This document shows, one piece after another, positions 11,401 to 21,328 of a stretch of 64,000 nt of DNA (position 1 is its first letter; each line of letters begins with the position of its first letter). This stretch comes from Temnothorax longispinosus (lineage: Eukaryota > Arthropoda > Insecta > Hymenoptera > Formicidae), in assembly GCF_030848805.1 (NCBI RefSeq), contig NW_027269925.1, positions 62,001 to 126,000 of the forward strand, given 5' to 3'. The position numbers and the translations under genes were made by a program. The notes below the pieces were generated by a model. It ran no database searches. It was not told where the DNA came from and saw only the letters and a list, made by a program, of their open reading frames with translations.

Positions 11401-12560
11401 ACGGTATGGTGATGTTGTGACCGGAACAACGATTGATGTTGTGAAAATTAAGATATAGCCACTTACTACTTGGGCTGAATTATACGGTCGCCACTGTATT
11501 TTAAGGCTCAAATACAGAAACCTCTCGCTGTTGCTATGTCCCTTCCTTCCTTCCAGCTCAATGGCCGCCGTCTTCTACGCCGCGGACGTGTTCAAGGCCG
11601 TCGGCCACGCCCTGTTTTTGCGTCGCGTAATATACGGATTCTCGGATAGGAATAATTATCGGGATCGAGATATAATCACTCTCGTTTTAATATAAACAAA
11701 TAACAATTTATTATTTCTTCACTTCTACAACCATCTCCCTGAACCGGGCTTAATCGTCCGTTCGCGGGTGTATCTATCTAAGCGTCGACTTACACGAATG
11801 GATCGTTATCCCGTATCGCGTATCAAGTCGTTACGAATCACGCTAATTACGCTAGCGGTCAACGGGATAAGCCACGTCGGCTTCGAATTGTTGCGCGATC
11901 ACCGTAACGTGTTACCGCTTCGAAGTTTCACGACGAACTGTCCTGGAGGAACGGGTCGAGTCTCCCCACTTTGAGGCAACGCATGCGCCGGAATGCCTAT
12001 TGAGGCGCGAAGTCCTCCTATTGGTTAGTCGTACCTACGGGTGTAACGCGGTACGACTCCTTCGACACTCTGAGTGTAACCGGCGCGTAGAGTCGGTTTT
12101 CATGCACTCGACATCTACACCCTCGGGAGGAACTCTCCTCCTAAAGTGCAACGTCGCGAATGGCTATCGCCGTAACGTGAACCGATTCGCGTCGCTGCAC
12201 CGCGACGATTCGCACGAGCGAATCAAGAGTCACTCGAACGGTATCGAGTGACTCGGAAGAAGTCACACGGACGAATCCTATGGAAGCCAGGTAAGTACGA
12301 ACGGTCGTTAGATCCGTTATTAATTATATTTTTCTTCTACAGGTACCCGGGTTCATCGAAGGAATTGTCCCAACGAAATGCATCGGCGATGCTCTAGCTT
12401 GCACCTTTTGGTGTAAATACGGTAAGTATATAAGGTAAATATCGCGTCGACTTAATTCTATCGCGCGCACATAAGAATAATGATAATCAAACTTAAAATC
12501 GACGGGGAATATCAAAATAATAATGAAATTATGCAAATAAAGTTAATTCGACTCTAAGCC
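11400..12560. other. GC-rich repeat-derived segment with plus-strand splice-like signals
   Basis: From about 11560 to 12420 composition is GC-rich. A plausible plus-strand intron lies at 12291-12342 (GCCAG|GTAAGTACG to TTCTTCTACAG). It is followed by a 79-bp exon-like block to 12421 and another donor ACG|GTAAGT. No frame shows a recognisable domain. It resembles the mini-exon array at 14.6-15.2 kb in style and may belong to the same unknown element. Confidence 0.35.
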
Positions 12561-12562
12561 TG

Positions 12563-12990
12563 ACAAAAGTGTAGAGAGAACACTAAAGTGTAGAAAAATG
12601 TAAGTGAGAATATATGAAAATAACATCAAGTGTAAAAAGTAATACATTTTGGCCTGGAATAGCTCCATTTTGACCGTTCTCTCTCTGGTTCGCTGTAATT
12701 AATAAAGTTATGCTAAAATATAAGGGTTTCACCCTAAAGTGTAGTAAAGTGTAACAAAAGTGTAATAAAAGTGTAGAACTCGCGCTGGCTCGTTCCGCAG
12801 ACCTATAATCAAGTCGGAAAGTGTAGAAAAGTGTAAAAGGTGTAGCACCCTTTTCGTCCGTCTGTATCGTAAGTGAATTTGTCGGGTGTTTGAGTTCAAA
12901 AAGTGTAAAAAGTGTAACATTTCGAGTGTAGGTACTTCAATTCCCTTCGGGATCCTCCGGATTGTTTAAAATCACGATGTAAAGTGTAAA
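12563..12990. repeat. Strand-biased cluster of AAAGTGTA
   Basis: AAAGTGTAG, AAAGTGTAA and near variants occur more than a dozen times in about 430 bp, nearly all in the same orientation and without a fixed period. They are interspersed with unrelated sequence. No open frame or known site class is claimed. Confidence 0.7.
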
Positions 12991-13110
12991 AAGGATAAAG
13001 AGCGTACATACTAGGTTTGGATCGGGGAAATTGAGTATCATTGGTAAGAATATTATTATGGAAACTATCGCGTATGTTGAAAACTTTATTATGTATGTTT
13101 TTTATCTACT

Positions 13111-13239
13111 CTATGGCGTGTAATAAGGTACTGAAATTGATTTTTGTGAATATACTAATAACAATATGCAAATTAACGATATGGCAAAAACTATGAATAT
13201 AAACGCTAATACTATGATGCGAAACTTGTCCGAATCCAT
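13111..13239 (-). CDS. 42-residue micro-membrane ORF, unit X locus 2
   Basis: The frame starts MDSDKFRIIV, has one hydrophobic helix (FIFIVFAISLICILLLVY) and ends SVPYYTP before the stop. A sister copy on the plus strand at 37892-38020 is the same length and agrees at about 36 of 42 residues. Most nucleotide differences are synonymous. Upstream bases are also similar (AACAATAAAGAC, CTTAAACTTACCCGAT). It follows an acidic-tailed frame ending at 13813 on the same strand, with a MITE inserted between. It looks like a type of very small single-pass membrane protein. Function unknown; no family recognised. Confidence 0.55.
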   Translation of the reverse strand: MDSDKFRIIVLAFIFIVFAISLICILLLVYSQKSISVPYYTP

Positions 13240-13568
13240 CTTGGATCGGTTAATCTTGTAATCGGGTAAGTTTAAGGTAAGTCTGTAATGTCTTTCGTGT
13301 AAACCGTCTTTATTGTTGAATGTTCTGTGTTTCAATGTGTATCGAGTGTAATCGGTGTGTGTGTACTTATGAAATAAATGTTGTGACGCAAAGGCACTTT
13401 GCCCCGCCGCTATCCACGTGTGGATACTTAAAGTAATCTCTAAAAAGGTGTTGCACTTCGCGTGCTAAAAACGCTAATAACTAACTCTAAAATGGTATAT
13501 GGAATAATACCAATGTAATACATAATATCTCGAACAACTCGATTAACTGATGTGCGATCTACGCTTAA

Positions 13569-13716
13569 GGGCCAATTTCACCAACCACAGTTAGCTTAAC
13601 CGACGGTTAAAGTTAGCAGGATTGACCAATAGAAAGCAGGGTGGATTCATTTCTATTGGTCAATTCTGCTAACTTTAACCATCGGTTAAGCTAACTGTGG
13701 TTGGTGAAATTGGCCC
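13569..13716. mobile_element. Near-perfect hairpin MITE flanked by TTAA
   Basis: 148 bp. Arms of about 65 bp beginning GGGCCAATTTCACCAACCAC pair almost perfectly with the right half. TTAA flanks both ends (13565-13568 and 13717-13720), consistent with a TTAA-target transposase. It sits between the acidic and membrane frames of unit X locus 2. Confidence 0.85.
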
Positions 13717-13812
13717 TTAATGTATTCAAAATAAAATAAAATCAAAAATACTGAAATTACAAAACGAAATATCAAAAGTAATAAAAGAAAAGTTTTTCAA
13801 ACGCGCATGCCA

Positions 13813-14584
13813 CTACAGATCGGTGTAACTCTGCGAGCACTGCACGTCACCGGTGTCCATGGTTTGGCTCTCGTCCGCGGGTTCGATCTCCTGTTGCACC
13901 CTCTGCTCCTCGGTGGAGAAAATCTGCGACCCGGGCGATGCCGTCTCTCGAATGGGCATTATGCCCCCGGTCAGTAGCCTCGCTACCTCCTCGTCTGCAA
14001 GCTGGTCGTAACCAAGTGGCACCGATTGGTCCACCAATACATTGGTCAAACTCGGGTCTGGTCCGGCTGTTGTCCGGCTCGTTCGGGTTGCCCCTTCTGC
14101 ACCCTCTGCTCCCTGTGCTCTTTTTCGGCTCGTACGGGTTCCTGGGACATGACGAAGGTCTCCGCGGAAGATTCCCGACTCGCTAGGGGAACGGGCACTT
14201 TAGTGTACGGTCCCAATGTCTGCATCGAAACTTGCGTTCTCCTTATTGGAACTGTCATTATCGGGAAGGGGAGTGGATGTGTGAATACGGGGATCTGTGG
14301 ATTTTCTCTCCGGCTTGGTTTTCACACTCTCCTTGGTCGCTGTCTCTTCACGCTTCATTGACATCTGGTCTCCGGCCTTGGCCTTCAATAACAGGTTGAG
14401 AGGTGTCAATGCGGCTGACAGGATCTTTGGCGTCGGTTGCAGGGTTAGGTTGTAACCGAACGATACATAATCGGGCTACGGGGTACGCGATTTTGTCCTC
14501 TAAGTCATCGGTCGCCACTCGGTTTAACCTTAAACTACCGAGAAGGTAGGTATTTGTAATGCAAACGGACCAAAAGTTGAACAA
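13813..14584 (-). pseudogene. Acidic, charged unit X protein, locus 2, frames broken
   Basis: Three overlapping minus-strand frames continue one another with shifts near 14,350-14,400, 14,200 and 14,050. The last ends EIEPADESQTMDTGDVQC and then SYTDL at a stop. The composition is rich in Glu, Gln, Pro and Lys with no recognisable enzymatic motif. It resembles a gag-like or regulatory acidic protein. The small membrane ORF lies downstream at 13239-13111. The family is unknown to me. Confidence 0.4.
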
Positions 14585-14610
14585 TTTGTTTAAACAATTT
14601 TATTTTTTCA

Positions 14611-15190
14611 TCCCGCCACAGCTGCCTAGTAAGCAACGCCTGTGCTCTGGATACCGCTAGGTATGACCTTGATCGGCCAGCCAGGGGTGCCTGTCGTCCG
14701 GACAGCTGCTTGATCAGGTATGTATATACGTATATCTCCTTAACCCTTTCACTTTTTAGATTCCCGCCACAGCTGCCTGCTCTGGGATGCTCTGCCTATC
14801 GCCTCCGCTATCTGTCATTCACCTGCCTCATCCGTGGAACCAAGATGGCCGGACAACCGCCTGATCGGGTAAGTCCCAACATTAATGTAAGTCAACGCTA
14901 CTAATTCTCTTTTATTTTCAGGTTTCGTCTACGGATTCCTCATCACCATCGCCGATGTCATGGATCACCGCTGCTCACCGATGTCCAGGATCACCGCGTC
15001 TGGGAGCTGGCCGGACAACCAGGTAAGTATGAGAACTGTCTGCGTAACTCTAACCAATGCCGTTTTTTTGCAGGTTTCCGCCACGGTTTCCTCATCTATG
15101 GCCTCCTCCGAAGCAGAATCGATGATGACCTTTCAAGCTCGGTCAACGCTAACGCCAAGATGGCCGGACAGCCGCTTGTTCAGGTAAGTT
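14611..15190 (+). repeat. Tandem array of mini-exon-like units
   Basis: Four diverged units of about 150-160 bp each begin near TTTCCGCCAC(A/G)G and end in a block reading (G)CCGGACA(A/G)CCG..TGATCAG before a donor. Donors lie at 14718 (CAG|GTATGT), 14869 (CGG|GTAAGT), 15023 (CAG|GTAAGT) and 15184 (CAG|GTAAGT). Acceptors end at 14759, 14921 and 15073. The implied introns are only 42, 53 and 51 bp. Exon-like blocks at 14922-15022 and 15074-15183 stay open in the frame that joins them. It could be a spliced leader-like region of unit X, or a duplicated segment that merely kept splice sites. Confidence 0.5.
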
Positions 15191-15585
15191 GAGGGTAAGT
15201 AACTGATAATTTTGTATATATTTTTGCAAATAATTATTGCTTTTATTGTTAACTATCGTTTCACAATGATGGTAGTTCACAATTATTGATTGCCGCTCAA
15301 GATGGCGGTCGCACGTCTCGCAAAGTGCGATTTCACGATTCAGGTACGCGAAAACCCGTACGCCTTTCGTATCGGCGTTACGTAACGCTGTTAGCGGGCG
15401 TTCCCGTTTGTTTCGGACACTGCGGTAGGCTTACAAATCGTATTCCGTTACGCGTTTCGCGATATTAACTACAATACGCCGGGACATACGCGCGAGAAGA
15501 TAGCTACCGTTCGAGCGCCCACGAGAGACTGCCTCGAGGAATATTCCTCTCTCGGGCTCCCTACCACCGAAGTTTTACCCCCACC

Positions 15586-15870
15586 ATGGGGTCTCGGCCG
15601 CTTTCTCCTCGCGGTAATTTTCCGTTCTACGCTGTTACAATGGCTGTTTACGAGTTTCGGCTCGCCAGGTGTGCGCCAGATGTTTTCGATGGAAATTTCC
15701 GCCGTCAGTACACTATTTACGACGCGCTTAATCAGCTCCCGGGTAGCGGTTTTTCAACTCTTTCAAAATTAGATTTTCGAGGGCGCCGACCCGTGCGCAC
15801 GGTCTCTCCTACGTCCCTTATGCCGATTCCGGGTCGACTTCCTGGAGACGACGTCCAGGTCGCTTTCTAA
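15586..15870 (+). CDS. 94-residue frame in unit X copy 1, unknown
   Basis: It starts MGSRPLSPRGNF and ends GRLPGDDVQVAF, and is intact at the same length in copy 2 (25783-26067). The two copies differ at ten bases or so, more of them non-synonymous than synonymous. Conservation may therefore only reflect recent duplication. No domain recognised. Confidence 0.2.
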   Translation: MGSRPLSPRGNFPFYAVTMAVYEFRLARCAPDVFDGNFRRQYTIYDALNQLPGSGFSTLSKLDFRGRRPVRTVSPTSLMPIPGRLPGDDVQVAF

Positions 15871-16039
15871 GTGTCCGCCGATGGCGGCGACCCTGCTGCC
15901 TATACCCCCAGTCCCTACTAACCGTATTCCGGCCCGACTTCCTGTAGCCGATGTCTAGGATCCCCGGTTTCCCGGACTGTCCGGGCAACCCCCCCGTTCG
16001 GATGGTCGGATCTCGACTGCGATTCGTTCCTCGGGTGTA

Positions 16040-16526
16040 CTAGGTATCCCCGAGGACGCAGCTTGAGTCCTTTTCCGCAACGACCCTTGGTTCGGAAGTT
16101 CGCAAGTTGTCCGGCGAACCATGTGTCTGGATGATCGGATCTCGTCCGTAATCGATTCCTGGGCTCTGTCTAACTTCCCTGAGTACGCAGTTTCGATCCT
16201 TTTCCGCTCCGACGCTCTGTTTGCGATTTCGCAAATTGTCCGGCAAACCCTGTGTTTGCGCGTTCGGATCGCGCTCGCGATCGATTCCTGGAGTCTGGCT
16301 AATCCCCCTGAGTACGCAGCTTCGGTCCTTTTCCGCTCCGACGCTCGGTTCGCGATTTCGCAAATTGTCCGGCAAACCCCGTGTCTGCGTAATCGGATCG
16401 TGCTGGTTTTTTGTAGATTCTCCTTTTGGGGATCCCAGGAGTCGGCAATTCGACTCTCACTCGCGTAGCACGCGCGGTACGTGCACCAAGTGCCCGCGCT
16501 CCGAAGATCGTGTGTGACTCGCTCAT
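16040..16526 (-). repeat. 132-bp tandem repeats of unit X copy 1, open on the minus strand
   Basis: The unit is marked by TTGTCCGGCAAACCCTGTGT and recurs at about 132-bp steps. Because 132 is a multiple of three, the minus strand reads as 44-residue repeats (LPDNLRNREPSVGAEKDRSC and variants). A second frame (16526-16299) starts MSESHTIFGARALGARTARA and runs into the repeats. It is unclear which frame, if any, is translated. Confidence 0.5.
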
Positions 16527-16657
16527 CTAACTTACCGGTGCGTTACCGCTACACGCATCTGTTCAAAACGACTTGAACCCTTTCGCTCCTGGCCGGGCCG
16601 GCATCGTCGTGCCGAAGAGAAGCTATAATTGTGGATTGGAAAGGAACGTCTTACTAA

Positions 16658-16740
16658 CTATACGAGCCGCTGCTCGGCGACCGCTGTCGCATGTCTTAAC
16701 ATTAATGGCGCCGGACGTGTAAACTCGATGACTCTAAGAA
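16658..16740 (-). pseudogene. Remnant of the unit X micro-membrane ORF, locus 3
   Basis: The minus strand reads TRPAPLMLRHATAVAEQRLV to a stop at 16658, matching TRPAQLILRYATAVAEQRLA in copy 2 (stop at 26982). The hydrophobic part upstream is interrupted here by a stop and a shift. Confidence 0.35.
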
Positions 16741-16836
16741 ATCAATCCGAGAGGAAATAACTACAGCATGACCTGAAAATCAAGTAACCGAAAACAACTT
16801 GAGTCCCGCTTCCGTCCTCGGAACGCTCGCGCAACT

Positions 16837-16985
16837 TAGGCTTAATCGGGGATGTCCCCCTCGTCCCCGGAGGTCTCCTCCCCGGTGGATGGGCTCCGGA
16901 ACTTGCCGCTGGGCTCATCCTGCTGGTTTGTCGCCGTTCCGCGCGGCTCCGCCATCAATGTCAATGGCGGTTGGTCGACCCGGCG
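16837..16985 (-). pseudogene. Acidic C-terminal tail, unit X locus 3, cut by Transib
   Basis: The frame reads TNQQDEPSGKFRSPSTGEET and ends SGDEGDIPD at a stop. It matches the tail at 27159 (QQDEPSDGFISPSSGENYSA, DEGDIPE). The upstream coding part was displaced by the Transib insertion at the CGGCG target (16981-16985). Confidence 0.6.
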
Positions 16986-19900
16986 CACAGTGGTCTATTT
17001 CCCGAAAAAGGTGAACTTTATTCACAGTAACTATTAGATATATAAAATCGAGTGTTTCTTAAGTTTTCAAACATGACAAATCCATTTTTAAGGTTTTTTT
17101 TGCACCATATCCTAACCAAAATGTGCCACAGGGGGTCAGAATGTTGAAAATTATGAATTAGCTCATTTCAACTTCAATTACATCAATAAATGGGTTTTTC
17201 GAGTCGCTGAATCCAATTTTGAGGTTGTTTTGGCGCTAACTCTGTACCAAAAAGTGCCACAGGGGTCATGACTTAAAAAACTATATGTTATTAGCAAGTA
17301 TGTTAATTACCATTATATTGAAAAGCTGGTTTTCATGGTAAATCTATTTATTTATTTGACATTTGTTTCATCATTATCATTATCTTCTTTCTTCTTCTTC
17401 TTGCTCCTCCTCCTCTTCCTCCTCTTCGTAATCGCAATCGTCATCATCATCTCCTTCTTGTTGAGCCCGATCTGTAATATAATAATAAGTTTATTATTGT
17501 CCTTGTAATCGTAAGTGCAAGGTCAAATATACATAGATGTACAGTAACAATTACCTTCAGCCTGATTTTCTTCTATGAGTAATAGATTGTTTACCTCTGG
17601 ATCTATTTGTGATTTCTTTTCTTTTGGCAAGTTTTTATAAGATATTGCGATTAAAAGCGGATCGGAACTCAGAAGAAGTCTATTAAATAGATCCGCATTT
17701 GTATTTTCTCGGGAGCTCTTCCTTGTATAATACTCCCGAAAGAATTTAAATTCTTTATTTTTCGATTCGGCTGCCTCTTCACTCAGCTGTCCAATCGGCA
17801 CCATAAAGTTTTGAATAACAGCAGGTCCGTGAATCAAAATCTTGTGGACGGATGCAGGCATGTAGTACCAATTGTATAACTTTACGTACGTTTCTGCAGT
17901 ATCCAGGCAATATACTTCGAAATTTTTTACGTTTATTGGCAATCCAGCACTCATGGCTTTAAGAATAACGCCGAAACGCCTAATCAGATTTTCATCGATA
18001 TCTAAAAATATAATATACAAAATGATAAACTGAGTATTATGTTCCAACCATCTTACAGATTATGAGATTATATTTAAAATAATTAACTGTACTTTAGTTA
18101 TGATATTTACCAGATATTTCGGCAGACAATTTTGTATTTTTAAAAAAACGTCTGGCGGTATTTCCATCGTTACTGGTGCCGAAGCCTGGCTTTGGTATGT
18201 CGACGAGGAGCCCCATCTTCTCTCGGAATGCGTCCTGCAATTTTTTCTTTCTTTCATCCACTAAAGGCTTCATTGTTTTTGATACCTGCAAAAATCATCA
18301 TAAATATAGCTTTAGACTGCACTGCACAACTGGTATGTTGCTACTAACTACAATAAATTATTGTACCAACCACTCGACTTACCTTCCAAGTTTTTACATC
18401 AAGGCGGTACGCAATATGAAGCAGACATTCGAAAAATCTAATATGTGCATGCAGTACCGATAAACCAAATCGGAATTTTGCGGTGTTAACAGTTCGACTC
18501 CGAAGAGACAAAATAGAATTCATCTGTTTAGGCGTGGCACCACATATGTAGCAACACGTTGCGGATGAATTACTTAAAGCATTGCATACCTAAAATACAA
18601 AATTATGTTAATAACTCAGTGTTTTATCTTCGTAATCTATATACTTATCTACCATACCTTTTCATCTACCATGGTTAAATGCATAGAAAAATTGATTTGA
18701 CCGATTTTTGATTCATATGGCTTCAACTGGTCAATTTGTTGATTGAGGTACGCTTCTTCCGCCTTCGAAACTTCATCTGTTTCGTGCAACCACTGTACTC
18801 TTATCGGCCTACAAAATCGGGTTGAAGAAGGTTTAGGATTTTTCCATATAGCAGTATTCGAGCTATCCATCAGCTGTATCGGTACAATGGAAGTGATAAA
18901 AACGCTTTCAAAAGAAACATTCTTCGATGTCTGCTGCTTGTATTGCGAGTGCCCACTACTCCCATTGAATCCTAATTTGCAGGTCAACGTGAGGCCTTCT
19001 TTAACTTCTGATAATGGTGGCAAACTGTCAACGATACTTTCACAGGTTTTGTCTACCAAATCCTGCAATGGTACCTGTTGAAAATGTTAAATATAAGTCT
19101 TCAATTTGTAATCTAGTGTAGGTAAAAAATATACGTTCGTACTTTAAAATCAAACATACTTCGCATTTGCTCTCCGTAATAGATACATTCGTGGTATATA
19201 AAGAATTTTTTGCAGCCAGAATACTATTGTAACTCGGGTATAAGTCATGGCCATGTTCTCGCGCAGTACGCCGCAAAGTTAAATACTGTTTTTTTGTTAA
19301 GTTTTCACTTATTATTAACGAAATTGCCTTCTGGGGTGACATAACAGTACATGGCTTCGATGCCGATGACTTCTTCCATGTTTCAAGTATCTGTTTCCCT
19401 TTGCTTCGGGTTGGTGTTGTCGCTTCAGTTAACAATTGGGCAGACGCATAGTGTCCTTCTTCTGTTAATTTCATCGTTGTTGAAAATACCACATATCAGT
19501 TAAGGTCGCATCTCTCAGATCTTTCGATTTCCGTCTTTTCACCGGTGTAGTACATAAGTCAAAGCTTACTTCAGGACGACCGTTTTTTTCTAAAAGATTG
19601 CAATTATTGTAGTAAATAGCAGTTGATCTTTTTATGTACAAATATCCGTTTTTTTTACGAATAGAAAAGAATGTACATCCAGCCATAATTAAAGTTATTT
19701 GGTATAAACAACTTACTTATATTATCAGCTTCTAAAGTTGACGAACCAGGCAAACAACGAAGAACAATATCGGGAAATACCAATTCTACATGCAACCATT
19801 TTGCTAACTTCTTCTCAAACACATCTCGCCTACGATTAACTACTTTCCACTTTTTGAAGTAAGGCGAGAAGAAATTCTCTCTTACATATGTGACCAATGC

Positions 19901-20170
19901 AGCTCCAGCTTCCTTATCACCATTTGTATTGAATAATGTATGTAAATAGTCCAATACACAATTTTTTTTCACAGTTTCTATATCATCACTTTTTTCATAT
20001 TTCACATTCATCATTAGATTATGCAGCATTTGCCGCGTCACTTTATAATTGGCCATTTTATAGATATTAACCCTCCGTTAATATCTATAACCTGACAATA
20101 TAGGGCGTCCGAGATAAAACAATATCTGCGCGCAACTTGAGAACCGACAATCGCGCCTGTCTGGCGCCCC
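16986..20170 (-). mobile_element. Transib transposon copy A
   Basis: The left end (3' end relative to the gene) begins CACAGTGGTCTATTTCCC, preceded by CGGCG. The first seven bases equal the heptamer of V(D)J recombination signals, as known for Transib ends. The matching ends of copies B and C begin CACAGTGGGCC and CACAGTGGTCCC. A nearly full transposase gene lies inside. The other terminus is not visible: the sequence runs into a mariner-like pseudogene near 20199, so the right end is lost or diverged. The right limit given is approximate. Confidence 0.85.
17380..20056 (-). pseudogene. Transib RAG1-like transposase, seven exons, D-to-N and one frameshift
   Basis: Exons are 20056-19717, 19590-19160, 19074-18658, 18589-18383, 18285-18111, 18001-17555 and 17471-17380. 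All have GT/AG borders and agree in phase. RAG1-core landmarks appear in order. LTCKLGFNGSSG aligns with the first catalytic Asp region of RAG1 but has Asn. MVDEKV holds the second Asp. CCYICGATPKQ is a zinc-binding pair. VHKILIHGPAVI holds two His. SEEAAESKNKEFKFFR holds the catalytic Glu. NDGNTARRFF precedes it. The last exon is a run of Asp/Glu. One frame slip lies at about 19480. With Asn at the metal-binding position (codon 18966-18964) this copy should be catalytically dead. The first-exon start is the best available ATG. Confidence 0.88.
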
Positions 20171-20198
20171 ACTCTAAAAAAAGTAGGTGGGATGAGGG

Positions 20199-20886
20199 GC
20201 TCAAAGAGGACCGACGAAGCGACGTTTACACCAAACGGCGTATTCAATTCCCGGAATTTCGTTTATTGGTCGGATGAAAACCCGCACGTCGTCCGTGAGG
20301 GTAATTTTCAATATCGCTGGTTCATAAACGTATGGGCGGGAGTAATCGGGAATCAAGTGATAAGTAAAAGTAGAAAGAAAGCAATTTTCTCTTGTTGTTT
20401 AATTGAAGAAACATTTTTATTCATTATTTCCAGATCGGTCCATATTTCCTTCCACCGCGTTTAACTAACAATATTTATGCCAATTTTATTGAGAATGAAT
20501 TGCCAGTTCTTCTCGCGGATGTGCCCCTTCGCGTACGGGCGCAGCTAACTTTTCAGCACGACGGAGCTCCGGCTCATTTTAGTCGTCAAGTGCGCGAAAT
20601 ATTAGACGCGTGTTTTCCGGATAGGTGGATGGGTCGTGGTGGCCCAATCGCCTGGCCGGCACGGTCGCCAGATTTAAATGTATTAGATTTTTTGTATAGG
20701 GTCATATAAAAAGTCTAATCGAGCAGCGGCGTAATGGTGGAGAAAACGAGGTACGTGAAGCTATTGTTGCGGCCCTCGATACTATTACGCCGGACATGGC
20801 GCACCGTGCGACGCGCAATATTGTACGAAGGGCCGAACTCTGCATACGAGAGAAAGGACGGCACTTCGAACAATTTTTGCATTAAA
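20199..20886 (+). pseudogene. Tc1/mariner-superfamily transposase, C-terminal half, decayed
   Basis: Three catalytic motifs are readable: RTDEATFTPNGVFNSR (first Asp), FQHDGAPAHFSRQVREIL (second) and WPARSPDLNVLDFL (third, 36 residues after the second). The order is VYWSDENPH, NVWAGVIGNQVI, a ~90-bp intron-like interruption ending TTTCCAG at 20433, GPYFLPPRLTNNIYANF, then the second and third Asp blocks. A frame break at about 20700 precedes the final EKGRHFEQFLH and stop. The N-terminal DNA-binding half is absent. It abuts the upstream side of Transib copy A. Confidence 0.85.
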
Positions 20887-21325
20887 TAATGAGAGTGAAT
20901 TAGGCCTACCGGGGAAACCACTATAAAAAAAACGCACCAAGCTATCTACCGCAAGGTGGTGTGGAAATGATAGCGTATCATTTTCCTGCCATCGAAAAGG
21001 CGAGAGGCTAAGAGCCAGCGCACGTACATTGCCGTAGTATCTTACGCCTTACGTACAGAAATTACGTACGAGAATGTTGCGTTACGCGGCACGTACGCAG
21101 CAAAAAATCGTGTGTATAAGTTAAAATTTCCTTGTGTTACCAAAATTTAATTATTACTTTAATGTAAAATACACATACAACAACTATGTTATTATTTTCT
21201 TAACATTTTCATATGTTACATTTATGTCAACGTGATAACTTAACATTTTATGCGTATGTCATATAGAAATTAAATATTATTTTGAGTTCTTTTAATACAA
21301 TTATTTTTTTTTAAATAAAACGTCT
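20887..21325. other. Intergenic, possible element edge
   Basis: No gene. ATTGCCGTAG.ATCTTACGCCTTA at about 21034-21054 recurs inverted at about 22863-22887. It may mark the ends of an older element that contains the 1.4-kb element at 21329. Confidence 0.4.
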
Positions 21326-21328
21326 TAT

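Larger units (their letters stand above)
15243..16985. mobile_element. Unit X, copy 1 (unclassified GC-rich repeat)
   Basis: This block is closely similar to 25441-27250 in the same orientation, from CTTTTATTGTTAACTATCG through the end of an acidic-tailed minus-strand frame. It contains a 94-codon plus-strand frame (15586-15870), 132-bp tandem repeats (16090-16400), a small minus-strand frame, and the acidic tail. The shared left boundary, read on the minus strand, ends GTTAACAATAAAAG. That could be the 3' end of a transcribed element or an LTR edge. The right part is interrupted by Transib at 16986. The class is unknown. Confidence 0.6.

Noticed and set aside
10440..11420. A host gene on the minus strand
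   Set aside because: Only short exon-like pieces with no conserved domain; kept only as a low-confidence feature.
12563..12990. AAAGTGTA cluster as T-box or NK-type binding sites
   Set aside because: The 8-mer only loosely resembles such sites and there is no gene context to support it.
15243..16836. Calling unit X a long LTR (TGTTAAC at one edge)
   Set aside because: No second LTR, target duplication, primer-binding site or pol motif could be tied to it.
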